Part shown: in pieces, positions 26,732 through 35,975 of the stretch
Numbering within the stretch: the first letter of the stretch is position 1
Layout: the number at the start of each line of letters is the position of its first letter
NCBI GenBank assembly: GCA_028289645.1
Contig: JANQOK010000018.1
Span: forward strand, 124,001 to 188,000
DNA length: 64,000 bases
Direction of reading: 5' to 3'
DNA from: Anderseniella sp.
Lineage (GTDB): Bacteria; Pseudomonadota; Alphaproteobacteria; Rhizobiales; Aestuariivirgaceae
Notes under the pieces: model-generated
The model's database searches: none
Told to the model about the DNA's origin: nothing
The model's input: only the letters and a program-made list of their open reading frames with translations
Position numbers and translations under genes: made by a program

Positions 26732-27697
26732 TTAGTCGGGCGGCTTGTTTCGTTTGCGGATGTTGAAGCTCTGGTCGAACATGCCGAGCATGATCAGCGG
26801 GACTATCGCGATGGCCGACAAAAACAGCATGGACAGGTAGAACAGGCCGAGCAGAATCCCGCGCATGGGGTGGTTCTCGAGCAAACCGTGCATCACCGCC
26901 AGACCCAGTATCGCATAGGCCAGCATCAGGGCGGCTGTGAACACCCAGGCGATGGCGCTCAATGTGCCGGGCAGGAATGTCGCCACTGCGGACGCAGACA
27001 GTATCCAGATCGCCCAGCGCGGAAAGGCCATTTGGCCGAACGGCGCCCACGGCCGCAATCCGGCCGCGGTGCTGCGCAGAACGGCACCGGCCAGAAACAT
27101 GTTCACCATGGTGGAAATGCACCAGACGATGCTCAGTGCAGCGGGCAGCACCAGGACGAAAAACGATCTGATCTGTTCAATCTGATCGCTCGTCGGCGCA
27201 TTCGGCTGTTTGGCCACTTCATCGAAAAACGGCTGCAGGATCTTTCCGGCCTCGGCACGGAACGTTGCCACATCAGGGCCCAGCGCCAGAATGACAAACA
27301 CACTCAGAACTGCGCTGGCGATAGCAGTCCAGACAACAAGACGTCCTTCGGGATACCAGACCACGCCGGTGTCGGAAACTTCGCCTTCGTCGGACGGGGC
27401 AGCCGATGCCGGCCGGTTCTGCAACGCCAGATGGCTCAGGACCACCGGCGCAATGCCGGCGCTCAGCGCCACGAAGAACGCAGCCTTCCAGCCAAAGCCG
27501 ATAAGGTAGCCAACCGTCATAACCAGGGCGCCCAGTGCCGCTGTGATGGCACCCCAGCCCAGACCTGCGACAAATAGCGGGAAAGGTGCCAGATAGATCA
27601 TCATCAGGCCGACAGCATTGCCCATGCTGCCGCCTGCCTGCAGCAGTCCGGCGGTCAGTCCGGCGATAATGCCAATTACGATCCAGTTGTTCGTCAT
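26732..27697 (-). CDS. DUF2232 membrane protein
   Basis: 321 residues with about eight membrane helices. Family features are NWIVIGIIAGLTAGLLQAGG at the start, YLAPFPLFVAGLGWG and a long second-half segment with PRWAIWILSASAVATFLPG. DUF2232 (YybS-like) proteins sit between rpsR and rplI in many Hyphomicrobiales and Bacillota, but their activity is unknown. Separated from rpsR by 119 bases that contain a strong stem, and from rplI by 58 bases. Confidence 0.85.
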   Translation of the reverse strand: MTNNWIVIGIIAGLTAGLLQAGGSMGNAVGLMMIYLAPFPLFVAGLGWGAITAALGALVMTVGYLIGFGWKAAFFVALSAGIAPVVLSHLALQNRPASAAPSDEGEVSDTGVVWYPEGRLVVWTAIASAVLSVFVILALGPDVATFRAEAGKILQPFFDEVAKQPNAPTSDQIEQIRSFFVLVLPAALSIVWCISTMVNMFLAGAVLRSTAAGLRPWAPFGQMAFPRWAIWILSASAVATFLPGTLSAIAWVFTAALMLAYAILGLAVMHGLLENHPMRGILLGLFYLSMLFLSAIAIVPLIMLGMFDQSFNIRKRNKPPD

Positions 27698-27773
27698 CTG
27701 GGCTGTCCCGCATCTCGCGATGGGTTAGAGACAGGTCCGAATGCCTGCCCCAACCGGTTAATACCGATAGGCA

Positions 27774-27801
27774 CCTGACCAGGCTGAATTGCCTGATCAG
27801 G
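27774..27801 (-). other. stable RNA stem between rpsR and the DUF2232 gene
   Basis: On the operon strand CCTGATCAGGC (27801-27791) pairs with GCCTGGTCAGG (27784-27774) over 11 bp with one U-G pair and a 6-base loop. It starts 16 bases after the rpsR stop and has no U-tract. Likely a partial attenuator or processing/stabilising element that would keep S6/S18 levels above those of the membrane protein. Confidence 0.45.
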
Positions 27802-27816
27802 CGAAACACCTGTGTT

Positions 27817-28050
27817 TTACTTCACCACGTAGGGCAGAAGGCCCAGGAAGCGGGCCCGCTTGATGGCCTTGGCCAGTTCGCGCTGCTTTTTTGCCGAAAC
27901 CGCCGTGATGCGGCTTGGTACGATCTTGCCGCGCTCCGAGATGTAGCGCGACAACAGCCGCGAGTCCTTGTAGTCGATCTTCGGCGCGTTGTCGCCCGTG
28001 AACGGGCAGCTCTTGCGACGGCGGAAGAAGGGTCTGCGTGCACCTGACAT
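27817..28050 (-). CDS. rpsR: 30S ribosomal protein S18
   Basis: 77 residues with the S18 core: [39 protein letters not shown] and [20 protein letters not shown]. Binds S6 and 16S rRNA in the platform of the small subunit. Its ATG overlaps the rpsF TGA (TGATG), so translation is coupled. Confidence 0.98.
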   Translation of the reverse strand: MSGARRPFFRRRKSCPFTGDNAPKIDYKDSRLLSRYISERGKIVPSRITAVSAKKQRELAKAIKRARFLGLLPYVVK

Positions 28051-28469
28051 CAGCTGTCTCCTTCTGGTTTGGCGGCCTCGTCACGCGCCGGACGCGGGGG
28101 CCGGGGGCCCCTGTCACCGCGGTCGCCGGGACGATCGCTGCGCTCACGGCCGGTGCGCATCTGGACCGATGGCTCTTCTTCATGTTCTTCGACGCGAATT
28201 GTCATGAACCGGATGATGTCTTCGTTGAGGCCCATCTGGCGTTCCATTTCCGCAACCGCTGGTGCCGGCGCATCGAGGTTCATCAGCGCGTAGTGCGCCT
28301 TGCGATTCTTGCGAATACGGTAGGTAAGTGGTTTCAGGCCCCAGTATTCGGAGCGCCCGATTGAACCGCCATTATCCGTGATAACGGCCTTGAACTGGTC
28401 TGTAAGTGCATCCATCTGCGCGGTGGAAATATCCTGACGCGCCATGAACACATGCTCATACAATGGCAT
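28050..28469 (-). CDS. rpsF: 30S ribosomal protein S6
   Basis: 139 residues beginning [15 protein letters not shown], with [20 protein letters not shown] and [20 protein letters not shown], then a basic Arg/Pro/Asp-rich tail of about 35 residues ([20 protein letters not shown]). ATG 28469 is chosen on family start; upstream extension encodes the leader. First gene of the operon, after a 216-base leader-promoter region with a perfect stem-loop. Confidence 0.97.
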   Translation of the reverse strand: MPLYEHVFMARQDISTAQMDALTDQFKAVITDNGGSIGRSEYWGLKPLTYRIRKNRKAHYALMNLDAPAPAVAEMERQMGLNEDIIRFMTIRVEEHEEEPSVQMRTGRERSDRPGDRGDRGPRPPRPARDEAAKPEGDS

Positions 28470-28534
28470 GAATTCAGCCTTTCTGTTTGATTCAAAGTCT
28501 TGTTCTAAAACAAATTTTCCGGCGCATAGCCTCC

Positions 28535-28563
28535 CTCGAGCCCATCGGAAAGAAAGGCTCGAG
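28535..28563 (-). promoter_or_regulatory. stem-loop in rpsF leader, possible S6:S18 autoregulatory element
   Basis: CTCGAGCC (28535-28542) and GGCTCGAG (28556-28563) form a perfect 8-bp stem with a 13-base loop, 66 bases upstream of the rpsF start. rpsF leaders in many bacteria carry an RNA structure bound by S6:S18; the known motif needs a CCG bulge, which I cannot confirm here. Confidence 0.35.
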
Positions 28564-28684
28564 ACACCGGTTCCTCGAAAGAGCAGAGACACGGGAAGCC
28601 GGGTTTTCAAACCCTGTCATGCCCAGGTAACGAACATGACCTTCCGTTCAGCCCCCGACCGGAAAACCGCTCAAGAACGGGCGC

Positions 28685-28712
28685 TTTATACGTCAATCTG
28701 CCTAGTTTGCAA
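28685..28712 (-). promoter_or_regulatory. putative promoter for rpsF operon
   Basis: On the minus strand TTGCAA (28712-28707), 16 bases, then TATAAA (28690-28685). The -10 box matches five of six consensus bases, the -35 four. Located about 215 bases upstream of rpsF, in the non-coding stretch after the threonine dehydratase stop. Confidence 0.4.
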
Positions 28713-28735
28713 GATCAAACATGCGCGCGATGTTG

Positions 28736-29701
28736 TCATGGCGCCGGCGTCCTGCCTGCAAGCACGGTTGCCATCTTGGCAGTGTCGATATTGCCGCCGC
28801 ACAAGATGACGCCGACACGCTTGCCGGCCATAGCGTCGCGCTGTGACATCACGCCGGCGAGCGGTGCCGCACCGGCACCTTCGGCAACATTGTGCGTAGC
28901 GCGATAATACAGCCTGATCGCATCGGCCACCTGGTCATCCGACACCTCGACAATCTCGTCCACGCCCTTGGAGATTATTTCAAGCGCATCGGGATGCGGC
29001 ACCCTGACAGCCATGCCGTCGGCAAATGTGTTCGCCGAGTTGGTTTCCACGGCCCGGCCGGCCTCGACCGACAGCTTGTAGCAGTTGGCGTTTTCGGACA
29101 CCACCGCGACCACCCTGGTCTTCAGGCCCAGTTGATCGCGGGCCGAGATGACGCCGCAGCAGCCTGACCCCATGCCGATCGGCACATAGATCGCGTCCAG
29201 CTCACCGGCGGCCTCGAACAGTTCATGGGCATAGGTCGAAACTCCCAGAACCAGTTCGCGGTGAAACGATGGCACCATGTCCAGGCCACGGTCTGCCGCC
29301 ATCTGCATGCAGGTAACCCGGGCTTCATCGAAATCCGCCCCTGTTTCAACCAGATCTGCACCCAGTGCCCGGATCGCGGCGTTCTTCTCGACCGAGTTGC
29401 CGTGCGGAACCACGATGGTGGCTTCCACGCCGTTGCGGGCAGCGGCATAGGGAATCGACTGGCCGTGATTGCCGCGGGTCGCAGTGATCACGCCATTGGT
29501 CTCCCCGCGCTCGATGCGCCTGCGCATATGCACCAGGCCGCCTCGCACTTTGAACGCACCTGTGGGCGTGTGGTTTTCATGCTTGACCCAGGTCTCGACG
29601 CCCAGTTCGGCCTGCAGCAGCGGCCAGGCATATTGAGGTGTCGGCGGCATCGCCTCGTGAATGATGGTACGGGCGTCGGCAATTTCGTCGGCTGTAAACA
29701 T
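28736..29701 (-). CDS. threonine/serine dehydratase (PLP fold type II)
   Basis: 321 residues. The PLP lysine is in HTPTGAFKVRGGLVHM, the phosphate loop is GMGSGCCGVIS, and TRGNHGQSIPYAA is the substrate loop. There is no ACT regulatory domain, so it is of the catabolic type, deaminating threonine or serine to the keto acid. Similar proteins occur in hydroxyectoine catabolism (EutB), but no ectoine genes are seen here. ATG 29701 (FTADEIADARTIIHEAMP) is chosen over a longer frame. Divergent from fabD. Confidence 0.88.
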   Translation of the reverse strand: MFTADEIADARTIIHEAMPPTPQYAWPLLQAELGVETWVKHENHTPTGAFKVRGGLVHMRRRIERGETNGVITATRGNHGQSIPYAAARNGVEATIVVPHGNSVEKNAAIRALGADLVETGADFDEARVTCMQMAADRGLDMVPSFHRELVLGVSTYAHELFEAAGELDAIYVPIGMGSGCCGVISARDQLGLKTRVVAVVSENANCYKLSVEAGRAVETNSANTFADGMAVRVPHPDALEIISKGVDEIVEVSDDQVADAIRLYYRATHNVAEGAGAAPLAGVMSQRDAMAGKRVGVILCGGNIDTAKMATVLAGRTPAP

Positions 29702-29830
29702 GGAGGCTCGTCTGCTGCGGAAGTTGAGCCGGGACGCTGGCACAAGCCTGACTGCTTGACAATACATGTCCGGCCATGCTGCAAGCCCGCTACATCCTTT
29801 TCACATCTGTTCTGACTGGAGACTGCTGAC

Positions 29831-30778
29831 GTGACAGTTGCATTTACATTCCCGGGCCAGGGGTCACAGGCCGTAGGCATGGGTAAGGATCTTGCAGATG
29901 CGTTTCCCTCTGCCCGTGCGGTCTTCGATCAGGTCGACGACGCGCTCGGTGAAAAGCTGTCGGTTGTTATGTGGGAAGGGCCTGCGGAAACTCTGACACT
30001 GACCCAGAATGCTCAACCTGCCCTGATGGCCGTCTCTCTCGCCGTCACGGCGGTGCTGGAACAGGACTTCGGCATTACGGTCGCCGCCAAGGCCGGCTAC
30101 GTGGCCGGTCACTCGCTGGGCGAATATTCGGCGCTGGCAGCGGCGGGAACTTTTTCAGTGGCGGACACCGCCAGGCTGCTGCGTACCCGCGGAGAGGCCA
30201 TGCAGGCTGCGACGCCGGTGGGCACCGGTGCCATGGCAGCCTTGCTCGGACTGGATTTCGAAGCGGCCATGAAAGTGGCGGAAGAAGCTGCCCAGGGTGA
30301 AGTATGCCAGGCGGCGAACGACAATGCGCCCGGACAGGTCGTCGTGTCCGGCTCGAAATCCGCCGTAGAGCGCGCTGTGGATATTGCCAAGCAGCATGGT
30401 GCCAAGCGCGCCATGCTGCTGCCGGTTTCTGCACCGTTTCACTGTGCGCTGATGCAGCCGGCTGCAGATGTCATGTCCGGTGCTCTGTCGCAGGTTGACA
30501 TGAGCGCGCCGTCGGTGCCGCTGGTGGCCAATGTGGTGGCCGGCGCAGTCAGCGACCCGGACCAGATTCGTGACAACCTTGTAGCCCAGGTGACTGGAAC
30601 CGTGCGCTGGCGGGAATCAGTGTCATGGATGGTCGAAAATGAGGTCGCAAGTTTCATTGAGGTCGGCGCCGGCAAGGTGTTGACCGGCATGGCCAGGCGC
30701 ATGGCGCCTGACGCAACCTGCATGCCGACGACGTCGGCCTCCGATATTGAGGCCGTTGCTCAAAGCCTGAATGCTTAA
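29831..30778 (+). CDS. fabD: malonyl-CoA:ACP transacylase
   Basis: Loads malonate onto acyl carrier protein for fatty-acid synthesis. The nucleophile Ser is in VAGHSLGEYSALAAAG, the N-terminal GQGSQAVGMG is diagnostic, and the catalytic His is in PVSAPFHCALM. GTG 29831 with GGAG about 11 bases upstream. First gene of fabD-fabG-acpP-fabF. Confidence 0.97.
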   Translation: MTVAFTFPGQGSQAVGMGKDLADAFPSARAVFDQVDDALGEKLSVVMWEGPAETLTLTQNAQPALMAVSLAVTAVLEQDFGITVAAKAGYVAGHSLGEYSALAAAGTFSVADTARLLRTRGEAMQAATPVGTGAMAALLGLDFEAAMKVAEEAAQGEVCQAANDNAPGQVVVSGSKSAVERAVDIAKQHGAKRAMLLPVSAPFHCALMQPAADVMSGALSQVDMSAPSVPLVANVVAGAVSDPDQIRDNLVAQVTGTVRWRESVSWMVENEVASFIEVGAGKVLTGMARRMAPDATCMPTTSASDIEAVAQSLNA

Positions 30779-30811
30779 GCCCGTCCACCCGTAGAACGAG
30801 GAGAGAAGAAA

Positions 30812-31549
30812 ATGTTCGACCTGACCGGCAAGAAGGCCCTGATCACCGGCGCCACCGGCGGTATCGGGGCTGCGATAGCGAAGGCATTGCATGCAAGCGG
30901 CGCAACAGTTGCCCTGTCCGGCACCCGGGCCGCGGTCCTTGAGGACGTGAAGGCGGGCCTGGGCGAACGTGCCCATGCGCTGACCTGCAATCTGTCTGAT
31001 CCGGACGATGTCGAAAAACTGATCCCGGCTGCCACCGATGCCATGGATGGCCTCGACATTCTGGTCAACAATGCCGGCATTACCCGAGACAACCTGGCCA
31101 TGCGCATGAAGCCGGAAGACTGGCAGGCCGTGCTGGACGTCAATCTGACAGCCGCGTTTACGCTGACTAAGAACTGCATGCGCAACATGATGAAACAGCG
31201 TTGGGGCAGGGTGATCAACATAACCTCCGTGGTTGGTGTGACCGGCAATCCCGGTCAGGCCAACTATGCCGCTTCCAAGGCAGGCATGATCGGCATGTCC
31301 AAATCGCTCGCCCACGAGCTTGCGTCGCGCAACATCACGGTCAACTGCATCGCGCCGGGTTTCATCGAAACGGCGATGACGGATGAACTCAACGACAAGC
31401 AGAAGGAAGCCATTCTGGCCTCGGTTCCCGCCGGGCGTCTGGGGCATGCGGACGAAGTTGCCGCGGGGGCGGCCTATCTGGCCAGCGAGGAAGCAGCTTA
31501 TGTCACCGGCCAGACCTTGCATATCAATGGTGGTATGGCCATGTTGTGA
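30812..31549 (+). CDS. fabG: 3-oxoacyl-ACP reductase
   Basis: 245 residues, the reductase of the fatty-acid elongation cycle. NADPH motif TGATGGIGAAIA, NNAGITRDNL, active site Ser in INITSVVG and YAASKAG. The C-terminus YVTGQTLHINGGMAM is typical of FabG. GAGGAGAGAAG precedes ATG 30812. Lies 33 bases after fabD. Confidence 0.97.
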   Translation: MFDLTGKKALITGATGGIGAAIAKALHASGATVALSGTRAAVLEDVKAGLGERAHALTCNLSDPDDVEKLIPAATDAMDGLDILVNNAGITRDNLAMRMKPEDWQAVLDVNLTAAFTLTKNCMRNMMKQRWGRVINITSVVGVTGNPGQANYAASKAGMIGMSKSLAHELASRNITVNCIAPGFIETAMTDELNDKQKEAILASVPAGRLGHADEVAAGAAYLASEEAAYVTGQTLHINGGMAML

Positions 31550-31709
31550 TCCGCTGCCTACCTAGTCCACAACCGCACACTGTTTCGGTTTTCGGGCTTG
31601 GAGTAGCGGGTAAATGTGTGATAATAGGCGCGTTGTAGATGTGGGAATGCTCAGCCTGTCGGGCTGAAAATCCGGTATAAACAAAGGCTTACCCACTGGA
31701 AATTTTACT

Positions 31710-31738
31710 GAACCGGATTCGGTTCCCGCAGGGTGCGG
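31710..31738 (+). promoter_or_regulatory. two consecutive small hairpins in the acpP leader
   Basis: GAACCG-GATT-CGGTTC (31710-31725) is followed directly by CCCGC-AGGGT-GCGGG. They lie about 45 bases before acpP in the 233-base spacer after fabG. They could tune acpP output, which must greatly exceed that of the fab enzymes; a simple Sigma70 promoter is not evident. Confidence 0.3.
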
Positions 31739-31782
31739 GGCAATCTCGAATGCCGGATCAACTTAACGAGGGTTATATTGAA

Positions 31783-32019
31783 ATGAGTGATGTTGCTGAT
31801 CGGGTCAAAAAGATTGTCGTTGAGCACCTCGGCGTAGACGCTGACAAAGTGGCAAAAGAGGCCAGCTTTATTGACGATCTCGGCGCAGACAGCCTTGATA
31901 CCGTTGAGTTGGTGATGGCATTTGAAGAAGAGTTCGGAATTGAAATTCCTGACGATGCAGCTGAAACCATCCAGACCGTTGGTGATGCTGTCGGGTTCAT
32001 TGAAAAGAATGCGGCCTGA
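31783..32019 (+). CDS. acpP: acyl carrier protein
   Basis: 78 residues, very acidic, with the 4'-phosphopantetheine serine in [21 protein letters not shown] (only ends essential; the key stretch is DSLDTVEL). ATG 31783 ([16 protein letters not shown]) with GAGGG about 12 bases upstream; a frame 11 codons longer is an artefact. Carries growing acyl chains in fatty-acid and lipid A synthesis. Confidence 0.98.
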   Translation: MSDVADRVKKIVVEHLGVDADKVAKEASFIDDLGADSLDTVELVMAFEEEFGIEIPDDAAETIQTVGDAVGFIEKNAA

Positions 32020-32034
32020 TCTGGTCAGGCCATG

Positions 32035-32057
32035 CGTGTGTCGCTGCGCGGCACACG
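32035..32057 (+). terminator. hairpin after acpP
   Basis: CGTGTGTCG (32035-32043), loop CTGCG, CGGCACACG (32049-32057): 9 bp with one U-G pair, 15 bases after the acpP stop. No U-tract. Probably protects or trims the short acpP message; the 265-base gap before fabF holds no other clear element. Confidence 0.4.
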
Positions 32058-32284
32058 GCATCAGTTACGGGGTTTGGTACGGTGGCAGTGTAAAGCATTG
32101 CCGCCGTATTTGTTGAATGCCGATAACAGGCAGGTATTGCCGGAACAGCTAGGGCTCGCGTGGTCCTTGTAGAGTTGCTCCGGCACTATGAAATCGATCA
32201 GGCCTGAGGTTTTGATTGTAGAATCACAAACCGTCCTGATCTAGGGCAGAGAAAAAGCGGTCGTCCTGATCCGGGAGTGTTTTC

Positions 32285-33550
32285 ATGCGCAGAGTCGTAG
32301 TCACAGGTATTGGCATGGTGTCGCCGGTCGGCGCCAATGCGGACGATAGTTGGAGCAATCTTCTGGCCGGCAAGTCGGGTGCGGCCCGAGTGACCCGCAT
32401 GGATGTGTCCGACATGGCCTGCCAGGTCGGCTGTGAGGTGAAGACCGGGGACGGCAGCAACGGCACTTTCAACTGTGACGACTGGATGGACCCGAAGGAG
32501 CAGCGCCGCTGCGACACCTTTATCAGGTACGGGTATTCCGCCGCGAAAATGGCGGTTCGGAACTCCGGCTGGGAGCCGAAGACCGACGAGGATCACTGGC
32601 GCACCGGCGTTCTGATCGGTTCCGGTATCGGCGGCCTGCCCTCCATCGAAGCGACGACCCATCTGCTGGCCGAGAAAGGTCCGCGCCGGGTCAGCCCGTT
32701 CTTTATTCCCGGCTCCCTGATCAACCTGGTATCCGGCATGGTGTCTATTGAGTTTGGTTTCAAGGGGCCGAACCACTCGGTCGTCACGGCCTGCTCAACA
32801 GGTGCCCATGCCATTGGCGATGCGGCACGGATCGTGGCGCTTGATGATGCCGATGTGATGATAGCGGGTGGCGCAGAAGCTGCCATCAGCCGGATCGGCT
32901 ATGCAGGCTTCCAGGCCTGCAAGGCGCTTTCAACCCATTTTAATGATACGCCGGAAAAGGCGTCGCGCCCCTATGACCAGGACCGCGACGGTTTCGTCAT
33001 GGGTGAGGGGGCTGGCGTCGTAGTGCTCGAAGAGTACGAACATGCAAAGGCCCGTGGCGCGACCATATATGCCGAGGTTGTGGGATACGGCATGTCCGGT
33101 GACGCGTTTCACATCACGGCACCTGCTGCAGACGGAGACGGCGCCTTCCGCTGCATGACCGCAGCGCTGAAACGCGCGGGCATTTCCGCCGCCGATCTCG
33201 ACTATGTGAATGCCCACGGCACATCGACACCGATGGGAGACGAAATCGAGTTGAAAGCCGTTGAGCGCCTGCTTGGCAACCAGGCGGACAAGCTGTGCAT
33301 GTCGTCGACCAAGTCTGCCACCGGTCATTTGCTGGGCGCGGCCGGGGCCATAGAAGCCATCTTCAGTATTCTCGCCATGCGCGACAACACGGCACCTCCA
33401 ACCCTCAATCTGGACAATCCGTCGGTGGAAACTGCCATTGACCTGGTGCCGCACACGGCCCGAAAAAAGGAAATCAACACAGTTCTGTCCAATTCATTTG
33501 GTTTTGGTGGCACCAACGCTTCGCTGATCTTCCGCCGCGTGGATGCCTGA
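32285..33550 (+). CDS. fabF: 3-oxoacyl-ACP synthase II
   Basis: 421 residues, condensing enzyme. Catalytic Cys in SVVTACSTGAHAIG, the two histidines in VNAHGTSTPMGD and SATGHLLGAAGA, and NSFGFGGTNASLIF at the C-terminus. GGGAG stands 9 bases before ATG 32285. Elongates unsaturated acyl-ACP and long chains. Confidence 0.97.
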   Translation: MRRVVVTGIGMVSPVGANADDSWSNLLAGKSGAARVTRMDVSDMACQVGCEVKTGDGSNGTFNCDDWMDPKEQRRCDTFIRYGYSAAKMAVRNSGWEPKTDEDHWRTGVLIGSGIGGLPSIEATTHLLAEKGPRRVSPFFIPGSLINLVSGMVSIEFGFKGPNHSVVTACSTGAHAIGDAARIVALDDADVMIAGGAEAAISRIGYAGFQACKALSTHFNDTPEKASRPYDQDRDGFVMGEGAGVVVLEEYEHAKARGATIYAEVVGYGMSGDAFHITAPAADGDGAFRCMTAALKRAGISAADLDYVNAHGTSTPMGDEIELKAVERLLGNQADKLCMSSTKSATGHLLGAAGAIEAIFSILAMRDNTAPPTLNLDNPSVETAIDLVPHTARKKEINTVLSNSFGFGGTNASLIFRRVDA

Positions 33551-33708
33551 CGTCCTGCGCCTGAACGTTGGCTAGGCGGGATCAGGATGAGGGGCATCTG
33601 TTTCACTCGGTCTTGGCCAGCCTGATCAATGCCGAATTGACGGGGCATCTTCGCGGTATCGTCTGCGCCGGATCGCCTCGCAGCAATAAGACAGGAATGC
33701 AGACCTGA

Positions 33709-34968
33709 ATGAGTGCGTTACCCAACCGCAAGTCGAAACGCCGCAGGGGCCTGTTTGGCCGGCTGATACGGTGGACGTTTGCGCTGGCTTTTGTTGGCGC
33801 GCTGGCCGGCGGTCTGCTGTGGTTTTTCGCCTCCATCGAAGGTCCGCTGGCGAAAAACAAGGTTGTCAACATTCCAAAGGGAAGTTCAACCGTCGACATT
33901 GCCATCAGGTTGAACGAACAAGGCGTCGTGGACAGCAGCATCGTAACAATGATTGGCATAACGGCTGTTCGCGTTGCATTCGACATCGATCCCAAGGCAG
34001 GCGAATACGAGTTTGCAGCTGGTAGCTCCCTGATCGACGTGTTGCGCAAGATCAAGACCGGACGAACCTTGTTCTACAAGGTGTCCATGCCAGAGGGGTT
34101 CACGTCCTGGCAGGTGATGGAGCGGCTCAAGGCCAATGAAATCCTTGTTGGTGAAATAGAGAACCCGCCGGCGGAAGGAGTGCTGCTGCCCGACACCTAT
34201 CTGTTCACCCGCGGCAGCACGCGCCAGTCAATCATTGACCAGATGAGTTCGGCCCAGAAGAAGTTTATCGAGGAAAAGTGGCCGACGCGAGCCGAGGGGT
34301 TGCCGTTCAAGACGCCGGAAGAGGCGCTGATTCTTGCCTCGATCGTGGAAAAGGAAACCGGCCAGCCCAATGAGCGGGCCCAGGTAGCCGCAGTTTTCGT
34401 CAACCGGATGAGACGCGGCATGCGGCTGCAGTCAGATCCGACCATCATTTACGGAATTACCAGGGGGCAGGGGAAGCTCGACCGACCCATCAGGCGTAGC
34501 GACATCCGCGAAAAGACCGACTACAACACATATCAGATCAATGGCCTGCCACCGACACCTATTGCCAATCCGGGCCGGGCGTCCATCGAAGCTGTCCTCA
34601 ATCCGGTTGAGACCGAGCACTTGTATTTTGTGGCAGATGGCACCGGCGGACATGTGTTCGCGAAAACCCTGGCCGAGCACAATGCCAATGTGAGGAAATG
34701 GCGCAGCTGGCTTCGCGATCAGCGCGAGCAGCAGCAAACCGAAGAACAGGCCGCGACGACCGGGCAAGCGGAGACGCAGCCGGTCGTGGAAGAGGCGCAG
34801 GCAACAGCGGAACAAGAACCAGAAGGCGAAACGTCGGGCAGTTCAGCGGCTTCTGTCCCGGCTCCGACGCAGTCAGCCAGCCAGCAACAACAATCATCAG
34901 TGACCCGTGTGGTTGAAGTTGCCGGGCGCAGTGTACCCATTCCCAAAAACAAGCCGCAGCGCCAGTGA
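33709..34968 (+). CDS. mltG: endolytic murein transglycosylase MltG (YceG)
   Basis: 419 residues: a basic cytoplasmic start (PNRKSKRRRGLFGRLIR), one membrane helix (about 19-42), a LysM-like part and the catalytic domain with the essential Glu in ILASIVEKETGQPNERAQVA and NRMRRGMRLQSDPTIIYG. The terminal 75 residues are a Gln/Glu/Ala/Ser-rich low-complexity tail (EQQQTEEQAATTGQAETQ) not found in E. coli MltG. Cuts nascent glycan strands at the membrane surface and sets their length. Confidence 0.95.
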   Translation: MSALPNRKSKRRRGLFGRLIRWTFALAFVGALAGGLLWFFASIEGPLAKNKVVNIPKGSSTVDIAIRLNEQGVVDSSIVTMIGITAVRVAFDIDPKAGEYEFAAGSSLIDVLRKIKTGRTLFYKVSMPEGFTSWQVMERLKANEILVGEIENPPAEGVLLPDTYLFTRGSTRQSIIDQMSSAQKKFIEEKWPTRAEGLPFKTPEEALILASIVEKETGQPNERAQVAAVFVNRMRRGMRLQSDPTIIYGITRGQGKLDRPIRRSDIREKTDYNTYQINGLPPTPIANPGRASIEAVLNPVETEHLYFVADGTGGHVFAKTLAEHNANVRKWRSWLRDQREQQQTEEQAATTGQAETQPVVEEAQATAEQEPEGETSGSSAASVPAPTQSASQQQQSSVTRVVEVAGRSVPIPKNKPQRQ

Positions 34969-35087
34969 TGCATCCCCCGCATGGCATAACGAGCACGCTG
35001 CCGGTAAACTGAAACGGGGGAGTGATTCTAGGTGGACCGGCGTCCGTGGCTTGATGGTAGCCAGGCCGGTGCAAGGGGCGAGTTGAA

Positions 35088-35975
35088 ATGACGATTTCCA
35101 GTATGACCGGCTTCGGCCGCGGCGAGGGACGTTCCGGTCCGTGGACGTTCCAATGGGAAATGCGGTCGGTGAACGGCAAGTCGCTGGATATCCGGTTGCG
35201 GCTCCCTGCTGGCACGGAAGCTGTCGAACAGGCGATTCGCGCCACAGCGGCCAAGCATCTCAAGCGAAGCAATGTGCAGGTCTCCCTGCAACTCGAGAAG
35301 GACGAAGCGGTTTCCAGCATTCGGGTGAATCCCGACGTCCTTGCCGCAGCCATTGACGCAGTACGCACGGTGGAAAAGGCGAATGGCGGCGTGCCCGCTT
35401 CAACCGATGCCATTCTGGCGATGCGCGGTGTAATCGAGCATGCCGGCGAGGATCCCGACGAGGAGGCCTTGCAAGCGCGCGACAAGGCTCTGGTCGATGC
35501 TGCTGATGAGGCGATCAGGGCTCTGGCCGCAGACCGCCTGGCCGAAGGTGAGCGTCTGTCGGCGATTGTTTCCGCCCAGCTGGATCGGATCGAGGAACTG
35601 ACCGCGCAGGCAATAGCCAACCCGTCGCGTTCACCGGATGCCATACAGGAGCGGCTGACCGCGGCGGTTGAACGAATTGTCGGTGCCACTTCATCGCTGG
35701 AGCCTGAACGATTGCACCAGGAAGCCATGTTGGCGGCTGCCAAGGCCGATATCCAGGAAGAGCTGGATCGCCTGGTGGCGCACGTGGCGGCGGGGCGGGA
35801 ACTGCTCGACGCCGATGGGCCGGTCGGCCGCAAGTTCGATTTCCTGGCACAGGAATTCAACCGGGAAGCTAACACCTTGTGTTCGAAATCCACCGATACA
35901 TCCCTGACCCACATCGGGCTTGAACTGAAAACCGTGATTGATCAGCTCCGCGAGCAGGTACAGAACATTGAGTAA
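35088..35975 (+). CDS. YicC family endoribonuclease
   Basis: 295 residues with SSMTGFGRGEG at the N-terminus, EMRSVNGKSLDIRLRLP and the C-terminal REANTLCSKSTDTSLTHIGLELKTVIDQLREQVQNIE segment (diagnostic within it: CSKS and REQVQNIE). YicC-type proteins are RNases that act on small RNAs in E. coli. Between mltG and gmk, as in most Hyphomicrobiales; gmk starts inside its last codons. Confidence 0.93.
   Translation: MTISSMTGFGRGEGRSGPWTFQWEMRSVNGKSLDIRLRLPAGTEAVEQAIRATAAKHLKRSNVQVSLQLEKDEAVSSIRVNPDVLAAAIDAVRTVEKANGGVPASTDAILAMRGVIEHAGEDPDEEALQARDKALVDAADEAIRALAADRLAEGERLSAIVSAQLDRIEELTAQAIANPSRSPDAIQERLTAAVERIVGATSSLEPERLHQEAMLAAAKADIQEELDRLVAHVAAGRELLDADGPVGRKFDFLAQEFNREANTLCSKSTDTSLTHIGLELKTVIDQLREQVQNIE

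Noticed and set aside
29756-29784. TTGACA box before fabD on the plus strand
   Set aside because: No acceptable -10 box 16-18 bases downstream. Alphaproteobacterial -10 boxes are weak, so it may still work, but I cannot support it.
34598-35914. A 438-residue minus-strand frame spanning the end of mltG and yicC
   Set aside because: Ser/Arg-rich shadow crossing two real genes on the other strand, with no motif.
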